This document shows positions 1-6,590 of a stretch of DNA of 45,225 nt, piece after piece. Made by a program: the position numbers and the translations under genes. Each line of letters begins with the position of its first letter. Position 1 is the first letter of the stretch. Under the pieces are notes generated by a model. That model was not told the origin of the DNA. It worked only from the letters and a program-made list of their open reading frames with translations, and did no database searches. The stretch lies in assembly GCA_964561005.1 (NCBI GenBank), contig CAZLNO010000017.1:1-45225 (forward strand), read 5' to 3'. Origin of the DNA: CAZLNO01 sp964561005 (GTDB lineage: Bacteria; Pseudomonadota; Alphaproteobacteria; Kiloniellales; Rhodovibrionaceae).

Positions 1-346
1 CCGACGGTCGCGCGCCTTCAGCAGAAGTCGCTCGACCCGGCCGCCGCCGACCACGGGCCAACGCAGGATCTCCTCGATGTCCGCCTCGCTCGCGTAGGCG
101 TACCAGATACCCTCCGGGTAGATGACCATGGTCGGGCCGAACTCGCAGAGGTTCAGGCAGCCGGCGTGGTTGATGCGCACATGGCGCAACCCCAGGGCCA
201 TCGCCCGCCGGCACATGTAGTTGCCACAGCCTCCGGGCGTTCTTGTCCGCGCAGCAGCCGCGGCGGTGCCCCGTGGGCCGCTTGTTCACGCAGCAGAAGA
301 CGTGGACGTCGTAGACCAGCTTCGGGTCGTCCGGCCTGCGCGCCAT
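1..346 (-). pseudogene. (2Fe-2S) ferredoxin domain protein, frameshifted and cut by the window edge
   Basis: This encodes a small thioredoxin-fold (2Fe-2S) ferredoxin of the kind often found beside cobalt-uptake and cobalamin genes. Reading starts at ATG 346 with MARRPDDPKLVYDVHVFCCV, then a Cys pair in RRGCCADK at about residues 31-32. The frame then breaks. Downstream, a different frame gives NYMCRRAMALGLRHVRINHA, GCLNLCEFGPT and VIYPEGIWYAY and stays open to position 1. Removing one base of the CC at 224-225 (GG on the coding strand) would restore a continuous protein with all four expected Cys (C-x11-C and C-x3-C). The break is either a real inactivating mutation or a homopolymer sequencing error. 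The gene lies 34 bp after cbtA on the same strand and is probably in its operon. The family call is fairly sure; its functional state is not. Confidence 0.72.
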
Positions 347-380
347 TGCCTCCTCCGCCGGCCCGCGGTGGGCCGGGCCT

Positions 381-1112
381 TCAGGTGCCGAGCTGCCGCG
401 CGGCGCGGGGGTCCGGCGCGCCCACGCGCTCGAAGAGGTGGCCGCTCAGGCCGCCCAGCGCGAGCCAGAAGGCCGCGTTGGTCGCCAAGGACACGACCAC
501 GAAGGACGCCGCCAGGTGCGCCGGCAAGGCACTGTCGTGCTCCCCCGGTATCGGCGCGCCCAGAAGGTGCGGCACCAGGAGCAAACCCGCGCCCGCGGCC
601 TTGACCAGCCCCCGCGGCGCGAAGACCAGCGCCGCCAGACCGCCGGCGGTGCAGACCACCGTCAGCAGCCACCACGCCTGGCGCGCGCCGAGGTCGGCCG
701 CCGGCGCGCCAGGCAGCTCGGGCGGCAGGCCCAGGGCCGGCGCCAGATGGAACACGCCGAACCCGGCCAGCCCCCAGAGCAGCCCTTCCCGCCAGTCGCA
801 GCGTCCGCGCAGCGCCAGCGCGGCCGCGAGCAGCAGGCCGAAGCCGATCGCCACGATGATGTTGGTGATGAAGGTGAAGAACCAGCGCTCGGCGCCGTCG
901 CTCGGCGCCCACGCGGGCGTTTCCGCGCCGCTCGCGACAGTCCCGTGCTCGTGCCCCGCGCCGGCCTCGCCGCCGTGCTCGTGGCCCGCCGCCTCGTACT
1001 GCTCGGCCTGCAGCACCAGCGGCACGGCCGCGACCGCCTGCAGCCCCGTCAGGATCGCGCCCGCCAGGAGCCCGGCCACGATCGCCGTCATGAAGATGCG
1101 CTTGATGATCAT
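381..1112 (-). CDS. cbtA: CbtA family cobalt transporter subunit
   Basis: The 243-residue membrane protein matches CbtA, the larger part of the CbtAB cobalt importer often tied to vitamin B12 synthesis. Start ATG 1112 gives MIIKRIFMTAIVAGLLAGAI, the family's typical opening with a first membrane segment. A His/Glu-rich loop follows (AAGHEHGGEAGAGHEHG), which could bind metal. Further hydrophobic segments include TFITNIIVAIGFGLLLAAAL and GLLWGLAGFGVFHLAP. Late motifs PHLLGAP and LPAHLAASFVV also fit the family. The frame is open much further upstream, but that stretch has no family features and covers the gap and cbtB, so the short start is preferred. The gene follows cbtB after 104 bp containing a strong hairpin. 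The call is confident; the metal specificity is inferred from the family. Confidence 0.9.
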   Translation of the reverse strand: MIIKRIFMTAIVAGLLAGAILTGLQAVAAVPLVLQAEQYEAAGHEHGGEAGAGHEHGTVASGAETPAWAPSDGAERWFFTFITNIIVAIGFGLLLAAALALRGRCDWREGLLWGLAGFGVFHLAPALGLPPELPGAPAADLGARQAWWLLTVVCTAGGLAALVFAPRGLVKAAGAGLLLVPHLLGAPIPGEHDSALPAHLAASFVVVSLATNAAFWLALGGLSGHLFERVGAPDPRAARQLGT

Positions 1113-1161
1113 ACCGATCTCCCGCTCGAGCGCGCCGCCGTCGGCGCGGCAACCGGCCGCG

Positions 1162-1205
1162 GTCCCGGAGCGCGCGTCGCTGGCGGGCGGCGCGCGCTCC
1201 GGGAC
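1162..1205 (-). promoter_or_regulatory. perfect 15-bp inverted repeat between cbtB and cbtA
   Basis: GTCCCGGAGCGCGCG at 1162-1176 is the exact reverse complement of 1191-1205, with a 14-nt loop between. No T-run follows on either strand. In the cbtB-cbtA transcript it would form a very stable hairpin, which could attenuate transcription or stabilise the upstream cbtB message. The role is inference. Confidence 0.6.
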
Positions 1206-1216
1206 GCGCCCTCGGG

Positions 1217-1408
1217 CTAGTGGCAGGGGAAGGCCAGCACGTGCCGGCCGTCGTGCGCGGCGTTGTGCAGCACCTCCGACCCGGCGAAGCCCGCCCCCGC
1301 GATAAAGACCACGCCAAGAAAGACCGCCAGGGCGACGCCGACGGCCAGGTTCATCCGGGACCCGGCGGCGGCCGGGGCGTGAGACGACGATGGATGGCTG
1401 CTCAGCAT
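1217..1408 (-). CDS. cbtB: CbtB family cobalt transporter subunit
   Basis: This 63-residue protein has one membrane helix (LAVGVALAVFLGVVFIAGAG, about residues 21-40) followed by the CbtB hallmark tail HNAAHDGRHVLAFPCH, rich in His and ending in Cys-His. The tail is thought to take part in metal binding. ATG 1408 is preceded by AAGGAG at good spacing. It is the first gene of the cbtB-cbtA-ferredoxin run. Its first codons overlap the 3' end of the open frame of the upstream tubulin-like fragment, so the native upstream region has probably been disturbed. I looked for a cobalamin riboswitch upstream and did not find its conserved boxes. Confidence 0.92.
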   Translation of the reverse strand: MLSSHPSSSHAPAAAGSRMNLAVGVALAVFLGVVFIAGAGFAGSEVLHNAAHDGRHVLAFPCH

Positions 1409-1911
1409 CTGTTTCTCCTTTTCCTTCGTTGCCGGCTTCGTTGCTCCCGTGCCGGTCCGGCGACGCGGCGGCTTTGCCGCAAGGCCGGGCGGCGGTCACC
1501 CTCTAACTCTTCTCCACGGTACAGCTTGCCAGTCCGTCCGCGAACTCTTGCCGGTCCAGGTTGCGGCCGAAGGAACTCGCGATAGCGCCGCAGGCCGCCG
1601 AAGAGGTCGTCGCGCGAGGGCACCTCCAGCGCCACGGTCTCCACCCGCGCCCGACCCTCGGGCAGGCGCGCCGCGGCCTCGCGCACCCGCCCCAGGTCAC
1701 GGTCGCCGATATCCACCGCCAGGGCGTGGAAGGTGGGCCCATCGGCATCGAGCTGCGCCAGCGTCTCGGCGATGACGTCCGCCCCGGCCTTGCCGATGCC
1801 CAGGAGATGCACGGCGAAGGGGACGGTGGGCTCCTTGCCGATGCGATGAATACCGCGCTTGAGCGCGTCCAGCTTGCGCTGCTCAAGCCGCTCTTCCATG
1901 CTCGTCGCCAT
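1402..1911 (-). pseudogene. N-terminal fragment of a tubulin/FtsZ-like protein (probable)
   Basis: From ATG 1911, preceded by GGAGG at good spacing, the frame reads MATSMEERLEQRKLDALKRG and then VHLLGIGKAGADVIAETL. The latter is a nucleotide-binding first strand and Gly-rich loop like those opening tubulin/FtsZ-type proteins. ALAVDIGDRDLG and VALEVPSRDDLFGGLRRYRE follow. After about residue 117 (near 1560) the sequence becomes low-complexity Arg/Pro/Gly, and the open frame runs on to 1402 inside cbtB. My memory of the family is of proteins several hundred residues long with this N-terminus, so I read this as a stub that lost its C-terminal part. Coding potential of the last 50 residues is doubtful. 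The alternative is an intact small protein of unknown function. The assignment rests on recalled similarity only. Confidence 0.45.
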
Positions 1912-2238
1912 CTTCGCCTCCCTGCAGTCCGCGCCGACGCGCGGCGTTTGTAGCGCGCAAACAAAAACCCCACCGCAACGCGCGTCACGACTTTGGCCGT
2001 TCGCGCCTTCGCGATGGGGCGGCACTGCCCTATCGAATTTTTACCGAGACAACCACATGGCGGCCATTTTAATAGGCCGCACTTCCTGATTTCGAGGCAT
2101 CATTGCCCCGGCCAACTTTTGCGTCACACGGAAGAACCGCGACGCACTTCGCGTAGATTGGCCGGTATCTGAAACCAAGTCAATCAATATTTGCTGGCGG
2201 GCTATTTTGCACCGCGAAGCGATCTGTTCACCCGCGCG
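1912..2238. other. intergenic region, partly AT-rich, no gene seen
   Basis: This gap lies between the tubulin-like fragment and the next minus-strand gene. It is less GC-rich than its surroundings, with tracts such as TCGAATTTTTACC and AATCAATATTTGC. It holds one small hairpin: GCGGCC (2060-2065) and GGCCGC (2075-2080) around an AT-rich 9-nt spacer. No convincing reading frame or promoter is visible. Confidence 0.5.
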
Positions 2239-2529
2239 CTAGGCCCGCCAGAAGCCACTGAGAAGATGGTGCCGGGTCTCCTCGGCAAGGGCGTCGTTCC
2301 AGCCCTCGACATGCTCGGCCATGCGCCGCAGCGCCGGCGCCCCGCCGAGGCGGAAAACCTGCGCCCCCGTCCGCCGCACCAGTTCGGTGCCCTCGGGATG
2401 GCGGCGCACCGCCTGGCGCAGCCCGGCCAGCACCAGGCGCTCGCCGCTGGGGCCGCTCAGGGCCTGACGCGCCAGCGCGTGGGCTTGATCGCCCGTGGTG
2501 GCCCACGTCTGCCTCGAATCGGGAGTCAT
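2239..2529 (-). CDS. hypothetical protein, 96 aa
   Basis: A short open frame from ATG 2529 encodes a soluble, Arg/Ala/Leu-rich, probably all-helical protein. It opens MTPDSRQTWATTGDQAHALA, continues with RLVLAGLRQAVRRHPEGTEL, and ends LSGFWRA. There are no membrane segments, signal peptide or Cys residues. A GAGG lies about 13 nt before the start, so the ribosome site is weak. I do not recognise the family. It is isolated: the fragment below it is 327 bp away and amiC is divergent. Third-position GC is high in this frame, as in real genes here, but that holds for overlapping frames too. It may be a genuine small gene or chance. Confidence 0.4.
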   Translation of the reverse strand: MTPDSRQTWATTGDQAHALARQALSGPSGERLVLAGLRQAVRRHPEGTELVRRTGAQVFRLGGAPALRRMAEHVEGWNDALAEETRHHLLSGFWRA

Positions 2530-3014
2530 GACTCGCCGTCCTCAGGGGCGCATTCGCCTGGGCGGCCGTCGCGGCGCGGCCGGCGGCCGCCCCTGCCTGC
2601 GGCGTCAATGATGTCACCGCCACCCGGCGCCGGCAACATGCGCCGGCGGCCTTCGACAGGGCCCTCGGTTCGACGCCGCCCGCCATCCCAGTGTTGTCGC
2701 TGAACGCGGGAAATCGCATGCGGCACAAGCCTCCGAACGGGAAATACCCCGCCACACAGGTGCAATGCCCTCTTGCCGGGTTATAAAGACTCCCCCTTCA
2801 CCAAGGGGATGCGACGCAAAAATAAGTGTGATGATAATATATTCCGTGTCGGTTTTTCCTTTGCGGCGACCTAACAAAGGGTATAGTCTCTCGGTTTACC
2901 GCTGAGGCGACGATCCGCGCGGTTTCCCGAACCATGCCCGGCCCCGCAGGATAAGGGTACCGGTCTCTTGCAGCGTTTCAGGCTGTTTTCGTGGTGCAGG
3001 AGGAACGGTCTCCG
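2530..3014. other. intergenic region upstream of amiC
   Basis: This holds no supported gene. The first 250 bp are GC-rich. Around 2815-2890 it becomes AT-rich (ATGATAATATATTCC near 2831), as expected of promoter DNA. A 6-bp inverted repeat CCTTTG/CAAAGG lies at 2858-2880, just before a possible -10 hexamer. The ribosome site of amiC (AGGAGG, 2998-3003) ends the region. Confidence 0.5.
2861..2887 (+). promoter_or_regulatory. possible promoter of the amiC-amiR operon
   Basis: TTGCGG (2861-2866) and TATAGT (2882-2887) resemble -35 and -10 boxes, with a short 15-bp spacer. They sit about 130 bp before the amiC start at the edge of the AT-rich tract. The -35 is a partial match and the spacing is not optimal, so this is only a candidate. 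Confidence 0.3.
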
Positions 3015-4157
3015 ATGAAGGACGACGCCAAGACGACCGAACCCTGGCGGATCGGCGTGCTTTTCTCGCAATCGGGTTTCATGGCCCTGATCGAGGAGAC
3101 GCAGCTTCGCGGAACCTTGCTGGCCATCGAGGAGATCAACGAGAGCGGCGGCGTGAACGGCCGTCCCTTGCAGCCGATCATCTACGACCCCGCCTCGGAG
3201 GCGGCGGCCTTCGGCCGCTGCGCCAAGCGGCTGATGGTCGAGGATGGGGTGACCACGATCTTCGGCTGCTACACCTCAAGCAGCCGCAAGGCGGTGCTGC
3301 CGGTGGTCGAGCGCCTGAACGGCCTGTTGTGGTATCCCACGCTGTACGAGGGCTTCGAGTTCTCGCCCAACGTGATCTACACCGGCGCCGCGCCGAACCA
3401 GAACAGCCTGGAGCTGTGCCGCTTCCTGATGGACAACTACGGCAAGCGGTTCTACTTCGTCGGCTCCGACTATGTCTATCCGCGCGAGTCCAACCGGATC
3501 ATGCGCGAACTGGTGCGGCACAACGGCGGCACGGTGGTCGGGGAGACCTATCGCGGCCTGACCAGCAAGCACAAGGACTTCGTCCCGGTGATGCGCGACA
3601 TCCGCGCCGCCGCGCCGGATGTCATCTTCTCGACCGTGGTGGGCGAGTCCACCGTCTACCTCTACCAGCTCTACAACGACTTCGGATTCGATCCGAAAAC
3701 CACGCCGATCGCCAGCCTGACCACGACCGAGGCCGAGATCCGCGCCATGGGCTTCGACGTCGGCGAGGGGCACATCACCGCCGCGCCCTATTTCCAGGGC
3801 GTGCCCAGCCAGCGCAACTTCGAGTTCGTCAAGCGCTACCGGAAGCGCTTCGGCGAGAGCGAGACGACCAACATGTGCGTGGAGGCCGCCTACTTTCAGG
3901 TGCGCGCCTTCGCCCGCGCGCTGGAGCAGACCAACTCGATGGACACAGAAACGCTGCGCCCGATGGTCCTGGGCTCGGAGATCGAGGCACCGCAGGGCAC
4001 CGTCACGATCAACGGCGACTGCAGCCACACCGACCTGTGGAGCCGCATCGGGCGGGCCAACCGCTCGGGGCAGTTCGACATCCTCTATCAGTCGGTCAAC
4101 CGGGTGCGCGCCGATCCCTACCTGCTCGGCTACGGGCGCACCGCGGTCTGTGCGTGA
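3015..4157 (+). CDS. amiC: AmiC-type cytosolic amide sensor, negative regulator of the amide operon
   Basis: The 380-residue protein is a type I periplasmic-binding-protein fold of the AmiC/FmdD/UrtA family. It closely follows the pattern of Pseudomonas aeruginosa AmiC: RIGVLFSQSGFMALIEE, CYTSSSRKAVLPVVER, YPTLYEGFEFSPN, DVIFSTVVGES, PIASLTTTEAEI and EAPQGTV. It has no signal peptide, which fits a cytoplasmic amide-responsive repressor of AmiR rather than a transport protein. ATG 3015 follows AGGAGG by 11 nt; a GTG at 2991 is in frame but lies before that site. Its TGA overlaps the amiR ATG by one base (TGATG), so the two are translationally coupled. In the known system AmiC holds AmiR inactive until an amide binds. 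That mechanism is carried over here by homology and synteny. Confidence 0.88.
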   Translation: MKDDAKTTEPWRIGVLFSQSGFMALIEETQLRGTLLAIEEINESGGVNGRPLQPIIYDPASEAAAFGRCAKRLMVEDGVTTIFGCYTSSSRKAVLPVVERLNGLLWYPTLYEGFEFSPNVIYTGAAPNQNSLELCRFLMDNYGKRFYFVGSDYVYPRESNRIMRELVRHNGGTVVGETYRGLTSKHKDFVPVMRDIRAAAPDVIFSTVVGESTVYLYQLYNDFGFDPKTTPIASLTTTEAEIRAMGFDVGEGHITAAPYFQGVPSQRNFEFVKRYRKRFGESETTNMCVEAAYFQVRAFARALEQTNSMDTETLRPMVLGSEIEAPQGTVTINGDCSHTDLWSRIGRANRSGQFDILYQSVNRVRADPYLLGYGRTAVCA

Positions 4158-4828
4158 TGACTCCCCGCCTCCCACGAACGCCGCACTGGCAACCCGACAG
4201 CGAAGGCGGTCCCGGCGGCGGGTCGGACGCCTCCGTCTCGGGGGCGCGGGGCACGGCGCCGATCCGCGACTTCGTCGGCCTCGACATCATCGTCATGGCG
4301 CCCGAGGACGATGACGTCGCTCACCTGGTGCGGGAGCTGCAGCGCCTGCGCGCGAACGTGCGACGGCTGTGGCCGCTGCCGGACCTGCTGCCGCTGCAGG
4401 CCGACCTCATCGTCGCGGACTATCTGCCGGGGCTGGCCGAGCGGCTACCCTGGCTGCCCGGCCAGGCGCCGCTGGCGTTGGCCCTGATGGTCCCCGCGCA
4501 CCGGCCGCCGCCGGTCAAGGGGCTGGCGGACTGCGCCCCGCACGGCCTGCTGGCGCGCCCGCTGAACCTCAACGTCGCCATCGCCGCGCTGGTGCTGGCG
4601 CGCCACCAGGCGCTCTACGAGCAACGCCTGCGCGCCCGTATCGACAAGCTGGACGAGAACCTGCGCAGCATGCGCAGCGTCGAGCGCGCCAAGCAGATCC
4701 TGATGACGAACAAGGGCATGAGCGAGGAAGAGGCCTACCACTTCCTGCGCCGCCAGGCGATGGAGCGACGGGTGTCCATCGGCACCCTGGCCATGGTCGT
4801 CGTTGACTCCCAGGACCTCCTTGGCTAG
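4157..4828 (+). CDS. amiR: AmiR-type ANTAR RNA-binding antiterminator
   Basis: The 223-residue protein has a degenerate receiver-like domain (DIIVMAPEDDDVAHLVRELQ to about residue 130), a coiled-coil linker (LRARIDKLDENLRSMRSVER) and a C-terminal ANTAR domain with the typical AKQILMTNKGMSEEEAYHFL followed by RRQAMERRVS. ANTAR domains bind paired RNA hairpins and prevent intrinsic termination. The start at ATG 4157 overlaps the amiC stop. An N-terminal extension of about 40 residues rich in Gly, Pro and Ser is unusual; a later start is possible but no better ribosome site is seen. Eleven bases after its stop begins a candidate ANTAR target, then a terminator, then the amide transporter genes. 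That is the arrangement expected if AmiR controls those genes. Confidence 0.88.
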   Translation: MTPRLPRTPHWQPDSEGGPGGGSDASVSGARGTAPIRDFVGLDIIVMAPEDDDVAHLVRELQRLRANVRRLWPLPDLLPLQADLIVADYLPGLAERLPWLPGQAPLALALMVPAHRPPPVKGLADCAPHGLLARPLNLNVAIAALVLARHQALYEQRLRARIDKLDENLRSMRSVERAKQILMTNKGMSEEEAYHFLRRQAMERRVSIGTLAMVVVDSQDLLG

Positions 4829-4838
4829 CTTTTCCCAA

Positions 4839-4878
4839 GCGCAAGGTTGCGCAACCGATTCGCGGCGCTGACGCCGCG
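4839..4878 (+). promoter_or_regulatory. candidate two-hairpin ANTAR target RNA
   Basis: Hairpin 1 is GCGC-AAGGTT-GCGC (4839-4852). Its hexaloop has A at position 1 and G at position 4, the known ANTAR loop rule. Hairpin 2 (4861-4878) can be drawn as CGCGGC-GCTGAC-GCCGCG. Its hexaloop has G4 but not A1, and it could also close to a 7-bp stem with a CTGA loop. The spacing between them is 8 nt. An intrinsic terminator follows 26 nt later. The fit is good for one hairpin and partial for the other. Confidence 0.55.
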
Positions 4879-4903
4879 ATCAAAAAACGGCAGGCAACGA
4901 TCG

Positions 4904-4946
4904 CCCCGACGGCAGCCATTCGTATGGTTTGGCCGTGGGGTTTTTT
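4904..4946 (+). terminator. intrinsic terminator between amiR and the amide transport/amidase genes
   Basis: CCCC (4904-4907), one bulged G, and ACGGC (4909-4913) pair with GCCGT-GGGG (4932-4940). The stem is extended inward by AGCCAT/ATGGTT around a TCGT loop, and TTTTTT follows at 4941-4946. It is an unusually complete rho-independent terminator inside what is otherwise one catabolic unit. That suggests attenuation controlled by AmiR rather than simple transcript ending. Confidence 0.8.
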
Positions 4947-5093
4947 GTGTTCGTGCCCGAGGACGCGGCGGGCTGAGGCTCGTCCGGCGCAACCGGGATC
5001 GCAGGCCGTCTTTCCTTAGACAACACGAAAGCACGAACCGCCATCCGGGGCATGCCGGGGCGGGAGCCGTGCGCCACAGGGAGGCGACAAGCC

Positions 5094-6341
5094 ATGGCCA
5101 TCAAAAGGCGCGACTTTCTCAAGGGCACGGCGGCGGCGGGAGCCGTGGCCGCGGCGGGCTTTCCGCACATCTGGATCAAGAACGCCTCGCTGGCTCGCGC
5201 CGCGGGCGGCGAGATCAAGGTCGGCGTGCTGTTCTCGCTGACCGGCACGACGGCGATCATCGAGGAATCGCTGCACAAGGCCACGCTGCTGGCGATCGAA
5301 GAGATCAACGCGGCGGGCGGGATCAACGGCATGCCGATCCGCGCGATCGAGGAGGACCCGGCCTCCGACCCGGCGACCTTCGCCGACAAGGCACGCAAGC
5401 TGGTGCTGGGCGACAAGTGCGTCAGCGTCTTCGGCTCCTACACCTCCGCCAGCCGCAAGGCCGTACTGCCGGTCTTCGAGAAGCGCAACAACCTCTACTG
5501 GTACCCGACGCTCTACGAAGGTCGCGAGTGCTCCAAGAACGTCATCTACACCGGCGCCGTGCCGAACCAGCAGCAGGATGAATTCATCCCCTGGTTGATG
5601 GAGAACTTCGGGCCGCGGTTCTACCTGATCGGCTCCAACTACATCTACCCGAAGGAAGAGAACAACTACTGCAAGAAGCTCTTGCAGACGCACGGCGGCG
5701 AGGTCGTCGACGAGGAGTACGTGCCGCTGGGACACTCCGAGTTCAGCTCCGTCATCAACAAGTTCCGCCGCTCGAAGCCGGACGTGATCTTCTCCACGGT
5801 CGTCGGCGACTCCGTCGTGGCGCTGCACCGGCAGTACCACGCCGCCGGGCTGGACCCCGAGAAGATGCCGATGGCCAGCCTGACCACCTCGGAGAACGAG
5901 ATCGCGGCCATGGGCGGCGACGCGGCGGCCGGGCACTTCACCTCCGCGCCATACTTCATGGTCCACCAGTCGCCCGAGAACGAAAAATTCGTCGCCGCCT
6001 ACAAGGCTCGGTGGGGCAAGGACAAGGTCACCCACTTCGTCTCCGAGCCCAGCTACTTCCAGGTCTACCTGTTCAAGCAGGCGGTGGAGAAGCTCGCGGC
6101 GAGCGATATCGACCCGCCGACCATCCGCGACGCGGTCAAGGGCGAGGAGATGACCGCCCCGCAGGGCCGCGTGCGCATCGAGAAGGAGAACCTGCACACC
6201 TGGCTGTGGCCCAAGATCGCCCGCGCCAAGCCCGACGGCCAGTTCGAGGTGCTGGTCGAGTCCAAGGAGTGGATCGAGCCGCTGCCCTACGCGGCCTACC
6301 CCGGCCAGGTCTGCACCGAGACCGGCCTGAAGCAGGCTTGA
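5094..6341 (+). CDS. Tat-exported amide/urea ABC transporter substrate-binding protein (FmdD/UrtA family)
   Basis: The 415-residue protein opens MAIKRRDFLKGTAAAGAVAA, a textbook twin-arginine signal (RRDFLK), so it is folded in the cytoplasm and exported to the periplasm. The mature part is a type I binding protein (KVGVLFSLTGTTAIIEESL, YTSASRKAVLPVFEKRNN, WYPTLYEGRECSKN, DVIFSTVVGDS, ASLTTSENEIAAMG). It is a clear paralogue of AmiC just upstream; the shared motifs fall in the same order. ATG 5094 follows GGGAGG at good spacing. Two permeases and two ATPases follow, completing a branched-chain-amino-acid/urea-type importer. With amiC, amiR and amiE around it, short-chain amides or urea are the likely ligands. 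The exact ligand cannot be read from sequence. Confidence 0.88.
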   Translation: MAIKRRDFLKGTAAAGAVAAAGFPHIWIKNASLARAAGGEIKVGVLFSLTGTTAIIEESLHKATLLAIEEINAAGGINGMPIRAIEEDPASDPATFADKARKLVLGDKCVSVFGSYTSASRKAVLPVFEKRNNLYWYPTLYEGRECSKNVIYTGAVPNQQQDEFIPWLMENFGPRFYLIGSNYIYPKEENNYCKKLLQTHGGEVVDEEYVPLGHSEFSSVINKFRRSKPDVIFSTVVGDSVVALHRQYHAAGLDPEKMPMASLTTSENEIAAMGGDAAAGHFTSAPYFMVHQSPENEKFVAAYKARWGKDKVTHFVSEPSYFQVYLFKQAVEKLAASDIDPPTIRDAVKGEEMTAPQGRVRIEKENLHTWLWPKIARAKPDGQFEVLVESKEWIEPLPYAAYPGQVCTETGLKQA

Positions 6342-6380
6342 GGCGGCGGTGGGCATGGCACGCACCGTCGCCGGCGACGG

Positions 6381-6568
6381 CCTCATGCTTCGACAGGCTC
6401 AGCATGAGGACCGCGGAGGCGTGCTTCGACAGGCTCAGCATGAGGGTTGCGGAGGCGGCGCCCACGGTCGCCTCATCCCGGGCCCGTCGAAGGATGACCC
6501 ACCCCGCCGCCTCATCCTGAGCCCGTCGAAGGATGACCCACCCCGCCGCCTCATCCCGTCGAAGGATG
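6381..6568 (+). repeat. array of five CTTCGACAGGCTCAG-type repeat copies in both orientations
   Basis: The 249-bp gap between the binding protein and the first permease is mostly repeats. Two copies read CTTCGACAGGCTCAG then CATGAGG (about 6381-6409 and 6419-6445). Three read in reverse, CCTCATCC...GTCGAAGGATGA, at about 6471-6497, 6510-6536 and 6549-6568, the last one shortened. Inverted copies can pair, giving a large RNA structure in the operon message. The same family recurs at 42572-42597, around 43250-43370 and at the window end. Confidence 0.8.
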
Positions 6569-6590
6569 CCGTCGCCGGAGGAGACGCTTG

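Noticed and set aside
1113..1499. Long N-terminal extension of cbtA to an upstream start
   Set aside because: The frame is open by GC bias only. It crosses the intergenic hairpin and cbtB, and CbtA proteins start at MIIKRIF-like sequence.
1409..1620. Cobalamin riboswitch upstream of cbtB
   Set aside because: Expected for cbtAB, but the conserved boxes (for example GCCACTG) are absent on the coding strand and the space is taken by the end of another reading frame.
2191..2703. Plus-strand reading frame of 170 codons opposite the 96-aa gene
   Set aside because: It has an Arg/Pro-rich, low-complexity product, no ribosome site and no recognisable motif.
5016..6386. Long antisense reading frame over the amide-binding protein, and similar long shadows over most genes
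   Set aside because: These are products of high third-position GC. The sense frames carry clear family motifs and ribosome sites; the shadows do not.
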